Notes: generated by a model not told the origin, from the sequence alone. Positions 14,895 through 22,834 are shown, numbered from the stretch's first letter. The stretch: DNA of 35,295 bases from a virus (IMGVR_UViG_3300044631_002202:1-35295); one strand, 5' to 3'. Program-made: numbers and translations.

Positions 14895-15473
14895 ATGTCC
14901 CTCTCCTCCCCTCTCCCCCGACCGCGCTCCGGCGAGACCATCGCCGCGGCGCACATCACCGCGCTGTCGGAGGCGATCCGGGACCGCACGCCCATCTCCT
15001 CGCCATCCATCCGCGTCGTGCCGCGCACAGGCGGATTCGCACTGGAGACGATCACGAAGGGCGGCGGCATGGGCGGCACCTTTCGCGGGAACTGGTCCCC
15101 GAGCGCGGGTGATGACAACACCGTCGTCGTCAGCGGCGGCACCATTTACGACAGCCTCGGCGCGAAAATCGTGCCGGAGGCCACATTGAACGCGCCAAAC
15201 GACACGCTCTACTACATCTATCTCCAGGTGAACTTTACCGCGAACACCGTGGACGGCTACGTCGTCGGCGGCAGCATCAGCAGCGGGGTGATCAACATCA
15301 ACACCACCGGCTGCCCCGTGAACACGAACACCGCCGCCTACATCCTCCTCGCCACCTGGAATGGCGACGGCGGCGGCCTCGAAGAACGTTACGCATGGTT
15401 TCCGTTTAGCTTTCAGTTCAACCAAAAAGACGCCACCCCGGGCGATGTCGCTGCTAATTTCTGGATCTCGTAA
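14895..15473 (+). CDS. Putative tail protein
   Basis: A 192-residue protein starting with a Pro/Arg-rich, polar segment (SGETIAAAHITALSEAIRDR), which resembles the oligomerising N-terminus of some tail-fibre adaptor proteins, followed by a Gly/Asn/Thr-rich beta region. No membrane segment or enzyme motif is seen. It forms a run with the next two genes, separated by 3 and 15 nt, that leads to the fibre gene. Function inferred from position only. Confidence 0.45.
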   Translation: MSLSSPLPRPRSGETIAAAHITALSEAIRDRTPISSPSIRVVPRTGGFALETITKGGGMGGTFRGNWSPSAGDDNTVVVSGGTIYDSLGAKIVPEATLNAPNDTLYYIYLQVNFTANTVDGYVVGGSISSGVININTTGCPVNTNTAAYILLATWNGDGGGLEERYAWFPFSFQFNQKDATPGDVAANFWIS

Positions 15474-15476
15474 GCC

Positions 15477-15887
15477 ATGACCGTCCCTCCTCCGGTCAAC
15501 TATCGCGACGTCACGGTGATCCCGCCGCCGGAGCAGACGAACGGAGCCTTGCAACAAATCGCGCCGTATTATCGCGCAGGCGTGTTGGAGGATGCCGCGG
15601 GAGACGTCGGTGATGGCGTGACGATCGGCCTTGTGCCGGAAAAGGGCGAGCCTACGGCCGATCTCCCCGGCGGCACCGCCATCACCGGCCCGAACACCTT
15701 CGACATCTATCTCAAAGTCGTGCCCGTGCCGGTGCGCATCATCGCCACGTTTGACGACGGACTCGGCGGCACCCCTTACGATGAAGACTACCAGATGGGC
15801 CCCAGCACCATGCATCTGGCCATCGACGTCGCGGTCGATGAAGTGCTCCGCGGCATCGCCGCCGAGCGGCTCTTCTGGCCTTATTGA
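15477..15887 (+). CDS. Hypothetical tail-region protein
   Basis: A 136-residue protein starting 3 nt after the previous stop. It carries PPPEQTNGALQQIAPYYRAG and a middle strand region VPVRIIATFDDG, ending with a helical DVAVDEVLRGIAAERLFW. Not recognised. Tight spacing suggests co-translation with its neighbours and a shared tail-tip or baseplate role. Confidence 0.45.
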   Translation: MTVPPPVNYRDVTVIPPPEQTNGALQQIAPYYRAGVLEDAAGDVGDGVTIGLVPEKGEPTADLPGGTAITGPNTFDIYLKVVPVPVRIIATFDDGLGGTPYDEDYQMGPSTMHLAIDVAVDEVLRGIAAERLFWPY

Positions 15888-15902
15888 CACGCGCTCCCCC
15901 GC

Positions 15903-16439
15903 GTGGAATACGACGTTTATGTCAACACGACCATGAAGGTCGCTCTCGCCTCCGCCACCGGCGTCGCCGTGCCGGTCATCACGCCGCGCCTCCAGACGCA
16001 TCTGCGCCTGCGCGTTTACTTCTTCGCCCCCGGCGATGATCCCGCGCTCCTGAGCGGCTCGCCGACTTTCCGCGTCGCGCTAAAGGACAAATACGAGCCC
16101 AGCGGCTCCGTCCTCGCCCTCCTCTCCACCGCCACCGCCACCGGCGCGGACTACTATGAGTTTGAATGGGCCAGCGTGGACTCCACCGCCCTGCGCACGC
16201 TGCTCGATGACAACGACAGCGTCGAGGCCGCTCTGGAGCTCGAGTGGACGATCAGCGCCACCGTCGAACGCGTCACCATCCCCGTCACTATTGAAAACGC
16301 CTGGCTGCGCACCGCCGACGCCGCGCCCGACTTTCAACCCTTCGCCGCCTCCATCACCGCCAGCGGCTACCTCCGCCTCGTGAACACCTCCGGCACCGTT
16401 TTCCACATCGGCCTCAACACCGGAGAACCTCCCGCATAA
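15903..16439 (+). CDS. Hypothetical tail-region protein
   Basis: A 178-residue protein starting at GTG, 14 nt after TTATTGAC, a member of the TTTGAC box family. It is beta-rich throughout (YDVYVNTTMKVAL, TVERVTIPVTIENAW) and ends with strands and a VFHIGLNTGEPP tail, in the style of baseplate-upper or receptor-attachment domains. The next gene is the fibre. Not recognised as a family. Confidence 0.45.
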   Translation: MEYDVYVNTTMKVALASATGVAVPVITPRLQTHLRLRVYFFAPGDDPALLSGSPTFRVALKDKYEPSGSVLALLSTATATGADYYEFEWASVDSTALRTLLDDNDSVEAALELEWTISATVERVTIPVTIENAWLRTADAAPDFQPFAASITASGYLRLVNTSGTVFHIGLNTGEPPA

Positions 16440-16440
16440 G

Positions 16441-16480
16441 TCTCTCCCAGTCTCATTGTCTGATTGTCCCATTGTCTCCC
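16441..16480 (+). repeat. GTCTCATTGTC octamer spacer
   Basis: Four TGTCTGAT/TGTCCCAT/GTCTCATT-type units lie directly before the fibre ATG at 16482. Confidence 0.7.
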
Positions 16481-16481
16481 A

Positions 16482-18377
16482 ATGATCCGACATCTCCTTC
16501 CCCTCCTCCTTCTTTCCACCTTCGCCGCCGCCCAAACCGTCGGCCAATACGAAATCCGCAAACGCGGCGCGTCCGGCTTCACCAGCTACGGCGTCACGCT
16601 GAGCAACGGTCAAGTTATCGGCCAGACCGCCGGAATCCCCGCCGCCATCACGCCCTTCGGCGGGGCGTTCTCTGATCTGAGCGGCAAGCCAACCACCCTC
16701 AGCGGCTACGGCATCACGGACGGCCTCACCACCACCAGCAACCTCTCCGACCTCACCAATGCAGGCACCGCGCGGACCAACCTCGGACTCGGCGCCGCCG
16801 CCACGCTGGCGACCAGCACCGGCGGCAATTACACAACCGATGGCGGCAAGGTGATGATCTTTGGCAGCTTTGGCGAGGCCGACATCTCGCGTGCTCTCAC
16901 CATCCACCGCATCAACAGCGGCGGCTGGCTGCCCGGCGTGTTGCAGCTCGAATCCGAGGACAACGTGCAAGCCGTCATTTCGCCGAGCGATGGCATGGGC
17001 TCCTTTCAAACCTTCACGCTGCCCACCGTCGGCGGCACCCTGATCGGCACCGGCAACCTCACCGCCATCACCGCCACCGGCACCATCACCAGCGGCACCT
17101 GGCAGGGCTCGATCATCGCCCCCGCCTACCTCGGCACCGGCACCAGCATCAGCACAAAATACCTTCGCGGCGACGGCACCTGGCAGACCGTCAGCGGCGG
17201 TCTCGCCGATGGCGATTACGGCGACATCACCGTCAGCGGCAGCGGTGCCACATGGACGATTGATAACGGCGCAGTCAGCAACGCCAAACTGGCCAACAGC
17301 AGCATCACCATCAACGGCTCTGCCATCAGCCTCGGCGGCAGCGTCACAACGGCGACTTTGGGGTCGAACACGTTTACCAATCTTCAAACCATCACGCAGG
17401 CCAATGCGAACACGGGCATCCTCGCATCCACCGGCTACTCGCTCACGGGCAGCAACGAAACAAGCATGATTGACCTCGCGGGCACACTCAACACGACAGG
17501 TTCGCCAGCGGTCATTAAACTCAACGTCACGAACACTGCGAGCGGAGCGAGCTCGCGGCTTTTATTGCTGCAAGTCGGCGGCGTCGATAGGTTCCACGTT
17601 ACTCCTGCTGGAGTCGTCACAATTCGGCATTCAAGCTCGGTCAATGATTTTTTGACGTTAGGAGGAACTGCTTCGGCTGTAATCCAGTATAGCTCATACG
17701 TGCTTGGGCAGCATTACGCCTTGATTGGTGATTCAAACGGCAGCGGTGGCCCGACGCATTTTAAACTGGGTGCGCAAGGCATCATCACCTTTCAAAGCAC
17801 AAACCGATCTGACACTGGAACTCAGGATCTCATTGTCGGCCGTGATGCCGCTGCAACTTTGCAAGTCGGACAAGACGCGAACGCCGACGCCACCGACCAG
17901 ACCTTCAAGTCCGCCGACGGCATCACCGGCACCGACCGCAGCGGTGCTGACCTCACCCTCGCCAGCGGTCGCGGCACCGGCGCTGGCGCGGCCTCTGCGC
18001 TCATTTTCTCGACGCCTTCCGCTCTCTCCACCGGCACGACCGCGCAGTCTCTAACCGAACGTGCACGCATCACCTCGGCAGGGCTGACCATCGGCAGCAG
18101 CGGCGGCAGCGCCATTTCTCGCGTCATCACCGCCACCGCTACGCTCGACTTTGGCAGCATCGCCGCGCAATCCAGTGCCGATCTCACCATCACCGTCACC
18201 GGCGCGGCTGCTGGCGAAGCCGTCATGATGGGCCTGCCTGCCACCGCTTCCGCCGGCGTCGTCTTCAACGCCATCGTCACCAGCGCCAACACCGTCACCA
18301 TCCGCGCCACCAACACCACCGCCGCCCCCATCGACCCCGCCTCCGCCACCTACCGCGCCACCGTGATCCAACACTAA
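16482..18377 (+). CDS. Tail fibre protein with N-terminal signal-like sequence
   Basis: A 631-residue fibre-like protein. Residues 1-18 (MIRHLLPLLLLSTFAAAQ) look like a Sec signal peptide with an AAA/AAQ cleavage site. Next come short fibre repeats: SGKPTTLSGYGITDG, NLSDLTNAGTARTNLGLG, typical of phage long-fibre shafts. The C-terminal region has the GADLTLASGRGTGAGA-type triple-helix motif and Thr/Ser-rich ends. ATG 16482 follows the spacer repeats. A stretch near 17,630-17,880 is less GC-rich than its flanks, hinting at a swapped receptor-binding module. It probably determines host range. Confidence 0.75.
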   Translation: MIRHLLPLLLLSTFAAAQTVGQYEIRKRGASGFTSYGVTLSNGQVIGQTAGIPAAITPFGGAFSDLSGKPTTLSGYGITDGLTTTSNLSDLTNAGTARTNLGLGAAATLATSTGGNYTTDGGKVMIFGSFGEADISRALTIHRINSGGWLPGVLQLESEDNVQAVISPSDGMGSFQTFTLPTVGGTLIGTGNLTAITATGTITSGTWQGSIIAPAYLGTGTSISTKYLRGDGTWQTVSGGLADGDYGDITVSGSGATWTIDNGAVSNAKLANSSITINGSAISLGGSVTTATLGSNTFTNLQTITQANANTGILASTGYSLTGSNETSMIDLAGTLNTTGSPAVIKLNVTNTASGASSRLLLLQVGGVDRFHVTPAGVVTIRHSSSVNDFLTLGGTASAVIQYSSYVLGQHYALIGDSNGSGGPTHFKLGAQGIITFQSTNRSDTGTQDLIVGRDAAATLQVGQDANADATDQTFKSADGITGTDRSGADLTLASGRGTGAGAASALIFSTPSALSTGTTAQSLTERARITSAGLTIGSSGGSAISRVITATATLDFGSIAAQSSADLTITVTGAAAGEAVMMGLPATASAGVVFNAIVTSANTVTIRATNTTAAPIDPASATYRATVIQH

Positions 18378-18412
18378 CTGTTCACCCATAACTCATCACT
18401 CATAACCCTTCA
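18373..18412 (+). repeat. TAACTC heptamer spacer
   Basis: TAACTGTTCACCCATAACTCATCACTCATAACCC-type units separate the fibre and the gene at 18414. Confidence 0.7.
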
Positions 18413-18413
18413 C

Positions 18414-18848
18414 ATGAAATTCCTCCTCGCCCTCCTCGCCCTCTTCACCCTCGCCATCACCGCACTCCACGCCGCCGACGTAGTCACCATCACCAGCGCG
18501 ACCAGCGTCCTCGTGAACGGCGTGGACTACGGCAAACCCGCCGACGCCATCGCCAACAACAAACAGCTCGCGCCCGCCATCCAGCTCGCCCTGGAAAAAT
18601 GGGCCGCCGACATCACCGCCGACAAAGCCACCGCCGAGGCCGAGCGCAACGCGCTCAAGGCCCGCATCTCCACCGTCCTCAACACCATGCTCACCGAAGA
18701 ACTCAAAACCGGCGACGGCCCCAAAGCCGAACTCCTCCGCAAACTCATCGCCGAATCCCAAAAATCCGACGCCGACCTCAAACGCGAAGCCCTCGCCGCC
18801 GAGATCTCCGCCAAACAAGCCGAACTCCAAAAGCTCACCGGCCCTTAA
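18414..18848 (+). CDS. Exported or membrane-anchored helical protein, possible inner spanin
   Basis: A 144-residue protein beginning with a 21-residue hydrophobic signal/anchor (MKFLLALLALFTLAITALHA), then a mostly helical, charged, Ala/Glu/Lys-rich body (about 60-140) with heptad-like spacing. An N-terminal anchor plus periplasmic coiled coil is the plan of inner-membrane spanin subunits (Rz), which act with an outer lipoprotein at lysis. The lipoprotein candidate is four genes downstream. It could instead be a plain secreted protein. Confidence 0.4.
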   Translation: MKFLLALLALFTLAITALHAADVVTITSATSVLVNGVDYGKPADAIANNKQLAPAIQLALEKWAADITADKATAEAERNALKARISTVLNTMLTEELKTGDGPKAELLRKLIAESQKSDADLKREALAAEISAKQAELQKLTGP

Positions 18849-18888
18849 CTCATCACTCCTAACACTTAACCCATAACCCATCACCTCC
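18846..18888 (+). repeat. TAACCCN heptamer spacer
   Basis: TAACTCATCACTCCTAACACTTAACCCATAACCC-type units precede the gene at 18893. Confidence 0.7.
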
Positions 18889-18892
18889 CCCC

Positions 18893-19264
18893 ATGCTCCA
18901 CGACCACGACATGCCTCTCCAGCTCGCGCTCTGCATTGCCGGGGCTTTCGTGAGCGCCGTCGGCACCTGCGCCACCGCCATCATCGGGGCCATCCATGAC
19001 CTCGCCGTCATCGAGCCCGACGAGCTCGCCATTCAGCCGCTGCACGTCGTGCTCATCGGCTTCATCATCGCCCTCGCCACGTTCATCGTCCTCATCCTCC
19101 GCGCCGTCTGGTGCCGCGGCATCGACACCGTGAACCGCTTCAGCGACGCCCAGGAGCGCCTCACCGCGAAGATGGAGGAACTCTGCCAGCTCCAAACCCG
19201 ACGAGTGGAAAAGCTTGAAGAAATCAGCCTCTCCGCACTGCGAGACGCCACGCAGGGGAAATGA
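18893..19264 (+). CDS. Two-helix membrane protein, possible holin
   Basis: A 123-residue protein with two hydrophobic helices at about residues 8-30 (LALCIAGAFVSAVGTCATAII) and 48-68 (VVLIGFIIALATFIVLIL), then a coiled-coil cytoplasmic or periplasmic region (about 78-115). Two membrane helices, small size and place in the lysis group fit a class II holin, which forms lesions that let the endolysin reach the wall. A membrane anchor for another function cannot be excluded. Confidence 0.5.
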   Translation: MLHDHDMPLQLALCIAGAFVSAVGTCATAIIGAIHDLAVIEPDELAIQPLHVVLIGFIIALATFIVLILRAVWCRGIDTVNRFSDAQERLTAKMEELCQLQTRRVEKLEEISLSALRDATQGK

Positions 19265-19298
19265 CCCAGCAAGCGGCGATTGACTCGCCTCGCAAGGC

Positions 19299-19733
19299 AT
19301 GAGCCGCGAAGCCTGCTTCCTCTCCGAATTCCGCGTCGCCGACATCAGCGACGGCCGCGAGATCAACAAGCTCGAACTCCTGGAGCCGTTCCAGGTTTAC
19401 AGCGCCCATCTCGACAGCATCATCACCGTGCCGAGTGGCTTCAAATTCGACGGCGAGTCCATCCCGCTCGCCCTCCAATGGCTCGTCCCGCCGTTTGGTC
19501 AAAGCAAACGCGGCGCATGCGTCCACGACTACCTCTACCGCAACCACGGCTTTCACACCCTCACCGGCGTCCGCATCCCCGTCTCCCGAGCCGATGCCGA
19601 CGCCGTGTATCACGAGCTGATCCTCGCTAAAGGCCTCCCCAAATGGCGCGCCACGGTGCGCTATTACACACTCCGCGCCGTCGGCTTCATCGCCTGGAAC
19701 AACTCCCCCGCCAAAAAACAAGGCTTCGCATGA
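19299..19733 (+). CDS. DUF1353 family protein
   Basis: A 144-residue protein with the DUF1353 pattern: GFKFDGESIPLALQWLVPP, then GACVHDYLYRNHG, then RADADAVYHELIL and PKWRATVRYYTLRAVG. The His-Asp pair (VHDYLY) and the FDGESIP region are the conserved core. The family is common in phages next to lysis genes; its function is not established. ATG is 14 nt after ATTGAC. The stop overlaps the next ATG (ATGA). Confidence 0.75.
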   Translation: MSREACFLSEFRVADISDGREINKLELLEPFQVYSAHLDSIITVPSGFKFDGESIPLALQWLVPPFGQSKRGACVHDYLYRNHGFHTLTGVRIPVSRADADAVYHELILAKGLPKWRATVRYYTLRAVGFIAWNNSPAKKQGFA

Positions 19734-19999
19734 AACGCATTCATTCCTCATTCCTCATTGATACGCTGCGCTCACCCCTGCGGGGCAGCCGTTGGCTGTC
19801 TGTCTCGCTTTGCTCGGCTCTGGTTTCGTCATTCCTGGCCTCCTGCTCCAACCACATCGCCGGTCTCTCCCGCAACGACCGCCTCACCCTCTACGCCACC
19901 GCCGCCACCCTCACCGGACACCCCGAGCTCGCCGCCGCCGCCCAAGCCCTCCGCCGCCCCACCACCAGCGCCAAACAACCCCAACGCATCCTCCCTTAA
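19730..19999 (+). CDS. Small lipoprotein, Rz1-like outer spanin candidate
   Basis: An 89-residue protein with ATGA overlap to DUF1353. An N-terminal basic then hydrophobic stretch ends in the lipobox LASC (cysteine about residue 39), so it is probably lipidated. The mature part is short and ends in a Pro-rich tail (RRPTTSAKQPQRILP), as Rz1 outer-membrane spanins do. Spanins fuse inner and outer membranes at the last step of lysis. Its lipobox is further from the start than in typical Rz1. Confidence 0.55.
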   Translation: MKRIHSSFLIDTLRSPLRGSRWLSVSLCSALVSSFLASCSNHIAGLSRNDRLTLYATAATLTGHPELAAAAQALRRPTTSAKQPQRILP

Positions 20000-20048
20000 C
20001 CCCTAACTCCTACCCCTTAACTCATAACCACTAACCCCTAACCTTCCC
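19997..20048 (+). repeat. TAACCCN heptamer spacer
   Basis: About seven units (TAACCCC, TAACTCC, TAACTCAT, TAACCAC) separate the lipoprotein and endolysin genes. Confidence 0.8.
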
Positions 20049-20057
20049 CCGCCCCCC

Positions 20058-20621
20058 ATGAACCCCAAAGACATCCGCGCCCTCCAAGAGCGCATCGGCG
20101 CCGAGCCCGACGGTTTCTGGGGCCCCGCCAGCATCGCCGCCTGCCAGCGCCACCTGCGCAGCCTCATGCCAGCGAAAAACCCGTGGCCCAAATCCGATCA
20201 AGCCAGCCTCACCAAGTTCTACGGTGCCGCCGGTGACGAATCGAAACTCGTCCCCATCGCCGTTGCCGACCTCGGCCTCAAATACGACGGCAAGCCTGTG
20301 AGGATCATCCGCTGCCACGGCAAAGTCGGCGCCAGCCTCCGCCGCGTGCTCGAAGAAATCGCCAGCGGCCCCTCCCGGTCCGTCCTCGCTCAATACGCTG
20401 GCTGCTACAACAATCGTCCCATGCGCGGCGGCAGCCTGCCCAGCCTCCACGCCCGCGGTGCCGCCGTCGATCTCGACCCCGACACCAACGGCAACCACAT
20501 CGCCTGGCCCGTCGCCGCCACCATGCCGATCGAAGTCATGGAAGCCTTCAGCCGCGAAGGCTGGCTCTCCGCCGGTGCCTTCTGGGGCCGCGATGCCATG
20601 CATTTCCAAGCCACTCAGTAA
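20058..20621 (+). CDS. Endolysin, M15-type peptidase with N-terminal peptidoglycan-binding segment
   Basis: A 187-residue endolysin. Residues about 5-33 (IRALQERIGAEPDGFWGPAS) match a peptidoglycan-binding domain_1 repeat. The catalytic part has the M15 metallopeptidase pattern: LPSLHARGAAVDLD supplies His131 and Asp138, and GRDAMHF supplies Asp179 and His182, the zinc ligands and catalytic acid of VanY/D-Ala-D-Ala-type peptidases. It would cut peptide cross-links in the host wall. Position after holin and spanin candidates agrees. Confidence 0.8.
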   Translation: MNPKDIRALQERIGAEPDGFWGPASIAACQRHLRSLMPAKNPWPKSDQASLTKFYGAAGDESKLVPIAVADLGLKYDGKPVRIIRCHGKVGASLRRVLEEIASGPSRSVLAQYAGCYNNRPMRGGSLPSLHARGAAVDLDPDTNGNHIAWPVAATMPIEVMEAFSREGWLSAGAFWGRDAMHFQATQ

Positions 20622-20844
20622 TCGAACACGCCGTCACTCAAAAGCCACCTCTGCGCCGAGTCCGTTGAAAAACAAGCCACCAACTAGTCTTCGATTCTCG
20701 TAGGGGTCGCCACTCTCACTAGAGAGTGGAGAGGGGAGAAGAGGGCGGGAGAGGACTCTAAAGGACGCGAAAAGACGGTTTAGGCGTCACGCGACGTAAC
20801 TTTTAGAGCTTGACCTTTGCAAACTGTGTGGGTCTCATAGACTC
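20622..20844. other. Non-coding region between endolysin and integrase genes
   Basis: This 223-bp gap has no convincing gene. It holds the attP candidate, the inverted repeat at 20710-20729, a purine-rich stretch (20729-20765), a GGCGTCACG motif at 20783 that matches motifs near 32.4 kb, and a TTGACC element at 20810 that could be a -35 box for the integrase operon, though no clear -10 is visible. Confidence 0.5.
20690..20712 (+). other. Candidate attP core resembling a tRNA 3' end
   Basis: TTCGATTCTCGTAGGGGTCGCCA looks like the T-loop, 3' T-stem, acceptor strand, discriminator and CCA of a tRNA, as many phage attachment cores do. It lacks a matching 5' T-stem, as expected if only the shared core is present. 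It lies about 155 bp before the integrase operon and touches an 8-bp inverted repeat (CCACTCTC / GAGAGTGG, 20710-20729). Confidence 0.45.
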
Positions 20845-21432
20845 ATGAAAAATCAGCATGGGGTCACAATGCGCAAACGACGCAATAGGAGCGGTTCCAT
20901 TTCCTGGCAGATTGATTATGGTGTCGTCGATGGGAAAAGGATCCGGCAAAGTTTCGCGACGTTGGAGGAAGCTCGCAAAGCAAACCTTGGATTGTTTAAA
21001 AGTCGCAATGCTGGATTGGTCGAGATTGATCGAGAAAAACAGCGACTGCGTGCGCTGGTGGCTGAGCAAAGCAAAAAACTAGGCGAGCTTGAGCGTGAAA
21101 TTGTGCGGATGCGTGCTTATCGAGCAGGTGCTGTTTGCCCCAGTGAGTTGCGTGACCATCCGCATGTTTTTGAACTGCCACACGCAACGTCAGGAGTGTA
21201 TTTTTTGTGCGATGAAGTCAGCAGGATTCTTTACGTGGGAATGTCGCAGGATATTCCAGCTAGGGTGGCTCGGCACCGGCAGCGCGGTGTGATTCCGTTC
21301 TCCGTCGTTTTTGTCATTCCGTATGCCCCACATGAATGCTTTGAGATGGAGTCTTGGTGGATCAAAAAACTGCAACCTCCTCATAATGGAGAAGCGCCAA
21401 TTCAATTTCAAACGGGGCATTGCAGGCCATGA
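20845..21432 (+). CDS. GIY-YIG nuclease-like protein with integrase-type N-terminal domain
   Basis: A 195-residue protein. Residues 9-50 (RSGSISWQIDYGVVDGKR then QSFATLEEARKA) match the arm-binding N-terminal domain of the next gene's integrase (GSGRVSFQLDYGQVDGRR then TFSTRQEADQA). A coiled coil follows (60-92). Residues 115-185 form a GIY-YIG nuclease: SGVYFL (GIY, 117-119), ILYVGMS (YIG, 130-132), Arg140, His144, Glu169 and Asn181 all in place. The stop overlaps the integrase ATG. It is less GC-rich than the late genes. Such a domain pair could direct a nuclease to integrase arm sites; that is inference. Confidence 0.75.
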   Translation: MKNQHGVTMRKRRNRSGSISWQIDYGVVDGKRIRQSFATLEEARKANLGLFKSRNAGLVEIDREKQRLRALVAEQSKKLGELEREIVRMRAYRAGAVCPSELRDHPHVFELPHATSGVYFLCDEVSRILYVGMSQDIPARVARHRQRGVIPFSVVFVIPYAPHECFEMESWWIKKLQPPHNGEAPIQFQTGHCRP

Positions 21433-22556
21433 TCATTCGCGAGCGAAGCTATGGCAGCGGCAGGGTGAGTTTTCAGCTTGACTATGGGCAGGTGGACGGG
21501 CGCCGAAAGGTGGTGACGTTTTCAACGAGGCAAGAGGCCGATCAGGCGTTGAGGGCGGCAGGTGAAAGTAAAAAACAGCTTGGCATGCTGGGATTGACGG
21601 CGTCGCCGTTGGAGATGGCGGAGTTTTTGGCGGTGAGGGAACGGCTGCGGAGTTGTGGGGCTTCGATCCTGGAGGCGGTGGAATTTTTCATGGAGCATGG
21701 CTTGAAGGTGCGGCATCCGAAGTTGATGACTGCGCTGGTGGAGGATTTTATCTGGTCGCGCATCGAGCTCGGAAGGGATGTCCGCACGATTCAGACCTAT
21801 CGGCATGTGCTGCGGGCTTTGGCGCGGGCGTTTCCGCTGCGGCATGCGCACGAAATGACGCGCGAGGATCTAAAGGCGTGGCGGCGGTCGCAGGGGTGGA
21901 GCCCGGCGACGCAGAACAAGGCGATGGGTCATGTGCGCGGTTTGTTCAAATGGGCGATCGCGGAGAAGCATGCGGGCCTTGATCCGTGTGAAGGATTGGA
22001 GGAGGTGACGGTGTCGCCAGCGGAGGTGGAGGTGTTGTCGCTGCGGTCGTGTGAGGCGCTTTTGATGACGGGGCTCAAGGTCCCAAGGTTCATGCCGTTT
22101 CTGGTGCTGGGGCTGTTTCGTGGCATGCGGCGTTCTGAGCTGGAGCGGTTGCGATGGGAGGAGATCAATCTGGAGAGTGGATCGGTGATCGCGAGCGCGG
22201 CAAAGGTGAAGACGCGGCGGCGGCGTGTGATGGAACTGACGCCGCAGATGCGGGCATGGATCTCGGCGGCCGGGTGGACGGAGGAGATGATGCAGACGGG
22301 GCCGGTGGCTCCGAGCAATCTGAAGGTGCTCTGGCCGAAGTTTTGGCGGCAGGCGGGCTTGCCACGCTGGCCGCACAACGGGCTGCGTCACACGTTTGCC
22401 TCGATGCACTACGCGATGCACCAGGACGAGGCCGCACTGCAGGCGATCTTGGGGCAACGGTCGGCGGATGTGCTGCATACGAATTATCGGGCGCTGAAGA
22501 CGCGGGGTGAGGCGGAGAGGTTTTTTGCGCTGATGCCGACGGTGGGAGTGAGTTAG
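21429..22556 (+). CDS. int: Phage integrase, tyrosine recombinase
   Basis: A 375-residue tyrosine recombinase for attP x attB recombination. Domains: arm-binding N-terminus (1-50), core-binding SAM-like helices (95-185), catalytic domain (200-370). Catalytic residues seen: Arg234 in GMRRSEL, a lysine near 259-261, LRHTFAS with Arg320, and Tyr353 in HTNYRAL. The usual box II His is Asn317 (HNGLRH) and box III has Gln343 (LGQ) where His is usual; related phage integrases tolerate such changes. ATG 21429 overlaps the GIY-YIG stop, so both are probably co-translated. Confidence 0.9.
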   Translation: MIIRERSYGSGRVSFQLDYGQVDGRRKVVTFSTRQEADQALRAAGESKKQLGMLGLTASPLEMAEFLAVRERLRSCGASILEAVEFFMEHGLKVRHPKLMTALVEDFIWSRIELGRDVRTIQTYRHVLRALARAFPLRHAHEMTREDLKAWRRSQGWSPATQNKAMGHVRGLFKWAIAEKHAGLDPCEGLEEVTVSPAEVEVLSLRSCEALLMTGLKVPRFMPFLVLGLFRGMRRSELERLRWEEINLESGSVIASAAKVKTRRRRVMELTPQMRAWISAAGWTEEMMQTGPVAPSNLKVLWPKFWRQAGLPRWPHNGLRHTFASMHYAMHQDEAALQAILGQRSADVLHTNYRALKTRGEAERFFALMPTVGVS

Positions 22557-22582
22557 AGGTTAAGAGTTAGTGGTTAGGGAGT
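22553..22582 (-). repeat. GGGTTA-polarity heptamer spacer
   Basis: GTTAGAGGTTAAGAGTTAGTGGTTAG is the reverse complement of the TAACCCN-type late spacer. It is one of only two copies in this polarity, both in the early half of the genome. Confidence 0.65.
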
Positions 22583-22624
22583 GATGCGTTGACTGTTCTT
22601 GGTTCTTGGTTCTTGGTTGGAGGT

Positions 22625-22828
22625 ATGATTGACCTTACTTCGACTGTGCCGGGTTTGATTGTGCTGGTGGTGATGCTGGCGATCATTATTGCAACGATCT
22701 TGATGCCGCTCTACGTGATCCACATGAGCGGGCAGGTGGACAGGATGCGCAAGACGCTGGACCGGCTGCTGTGGCAGGCGGAGCAGCAGGCGAAACGTGA
22801 GGAGGAGCGCGATGCGCGAAAGTATTGA
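22625..22828 (+). CDS. Small single-pass membrane protein
   Basis: A 67-residue protein with one strongly hydrophobic helix (GLIVLVVMLAIIIATILM) and a charged coiled-coil tail (QAEQQAKREEERDARKY). ATG 22625 follows GGAGGT very closely; a TTG at 22589 is an alternative start. Between integrase and regulators, such proteins often act in lysogeny, for example superinfection exclusion, but nothing shows this here. A bidirectional terminator follows. Confidence 0.5.
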   Translation: MIDLTSTVPGLIVLVVMLAIIIATILMPLYVIHMSGQVDRMRKTLDRLLWQAEQQAKREEERDARKY

Positions 22829-22834
22829 AGACAT

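Noticed and set aside
16080-17387. 435-codon open frame on the - strand
   Set aside because: Antisense to tail genes and low-complexity Gly/Ala/Asp-rich; no supported start or motif.
20680-20712. A complete tRNA gene
   Set aside because: Only the 3' part resembles a tRNA; no matching T-stem, anticodon arm or D-arm precedes it.
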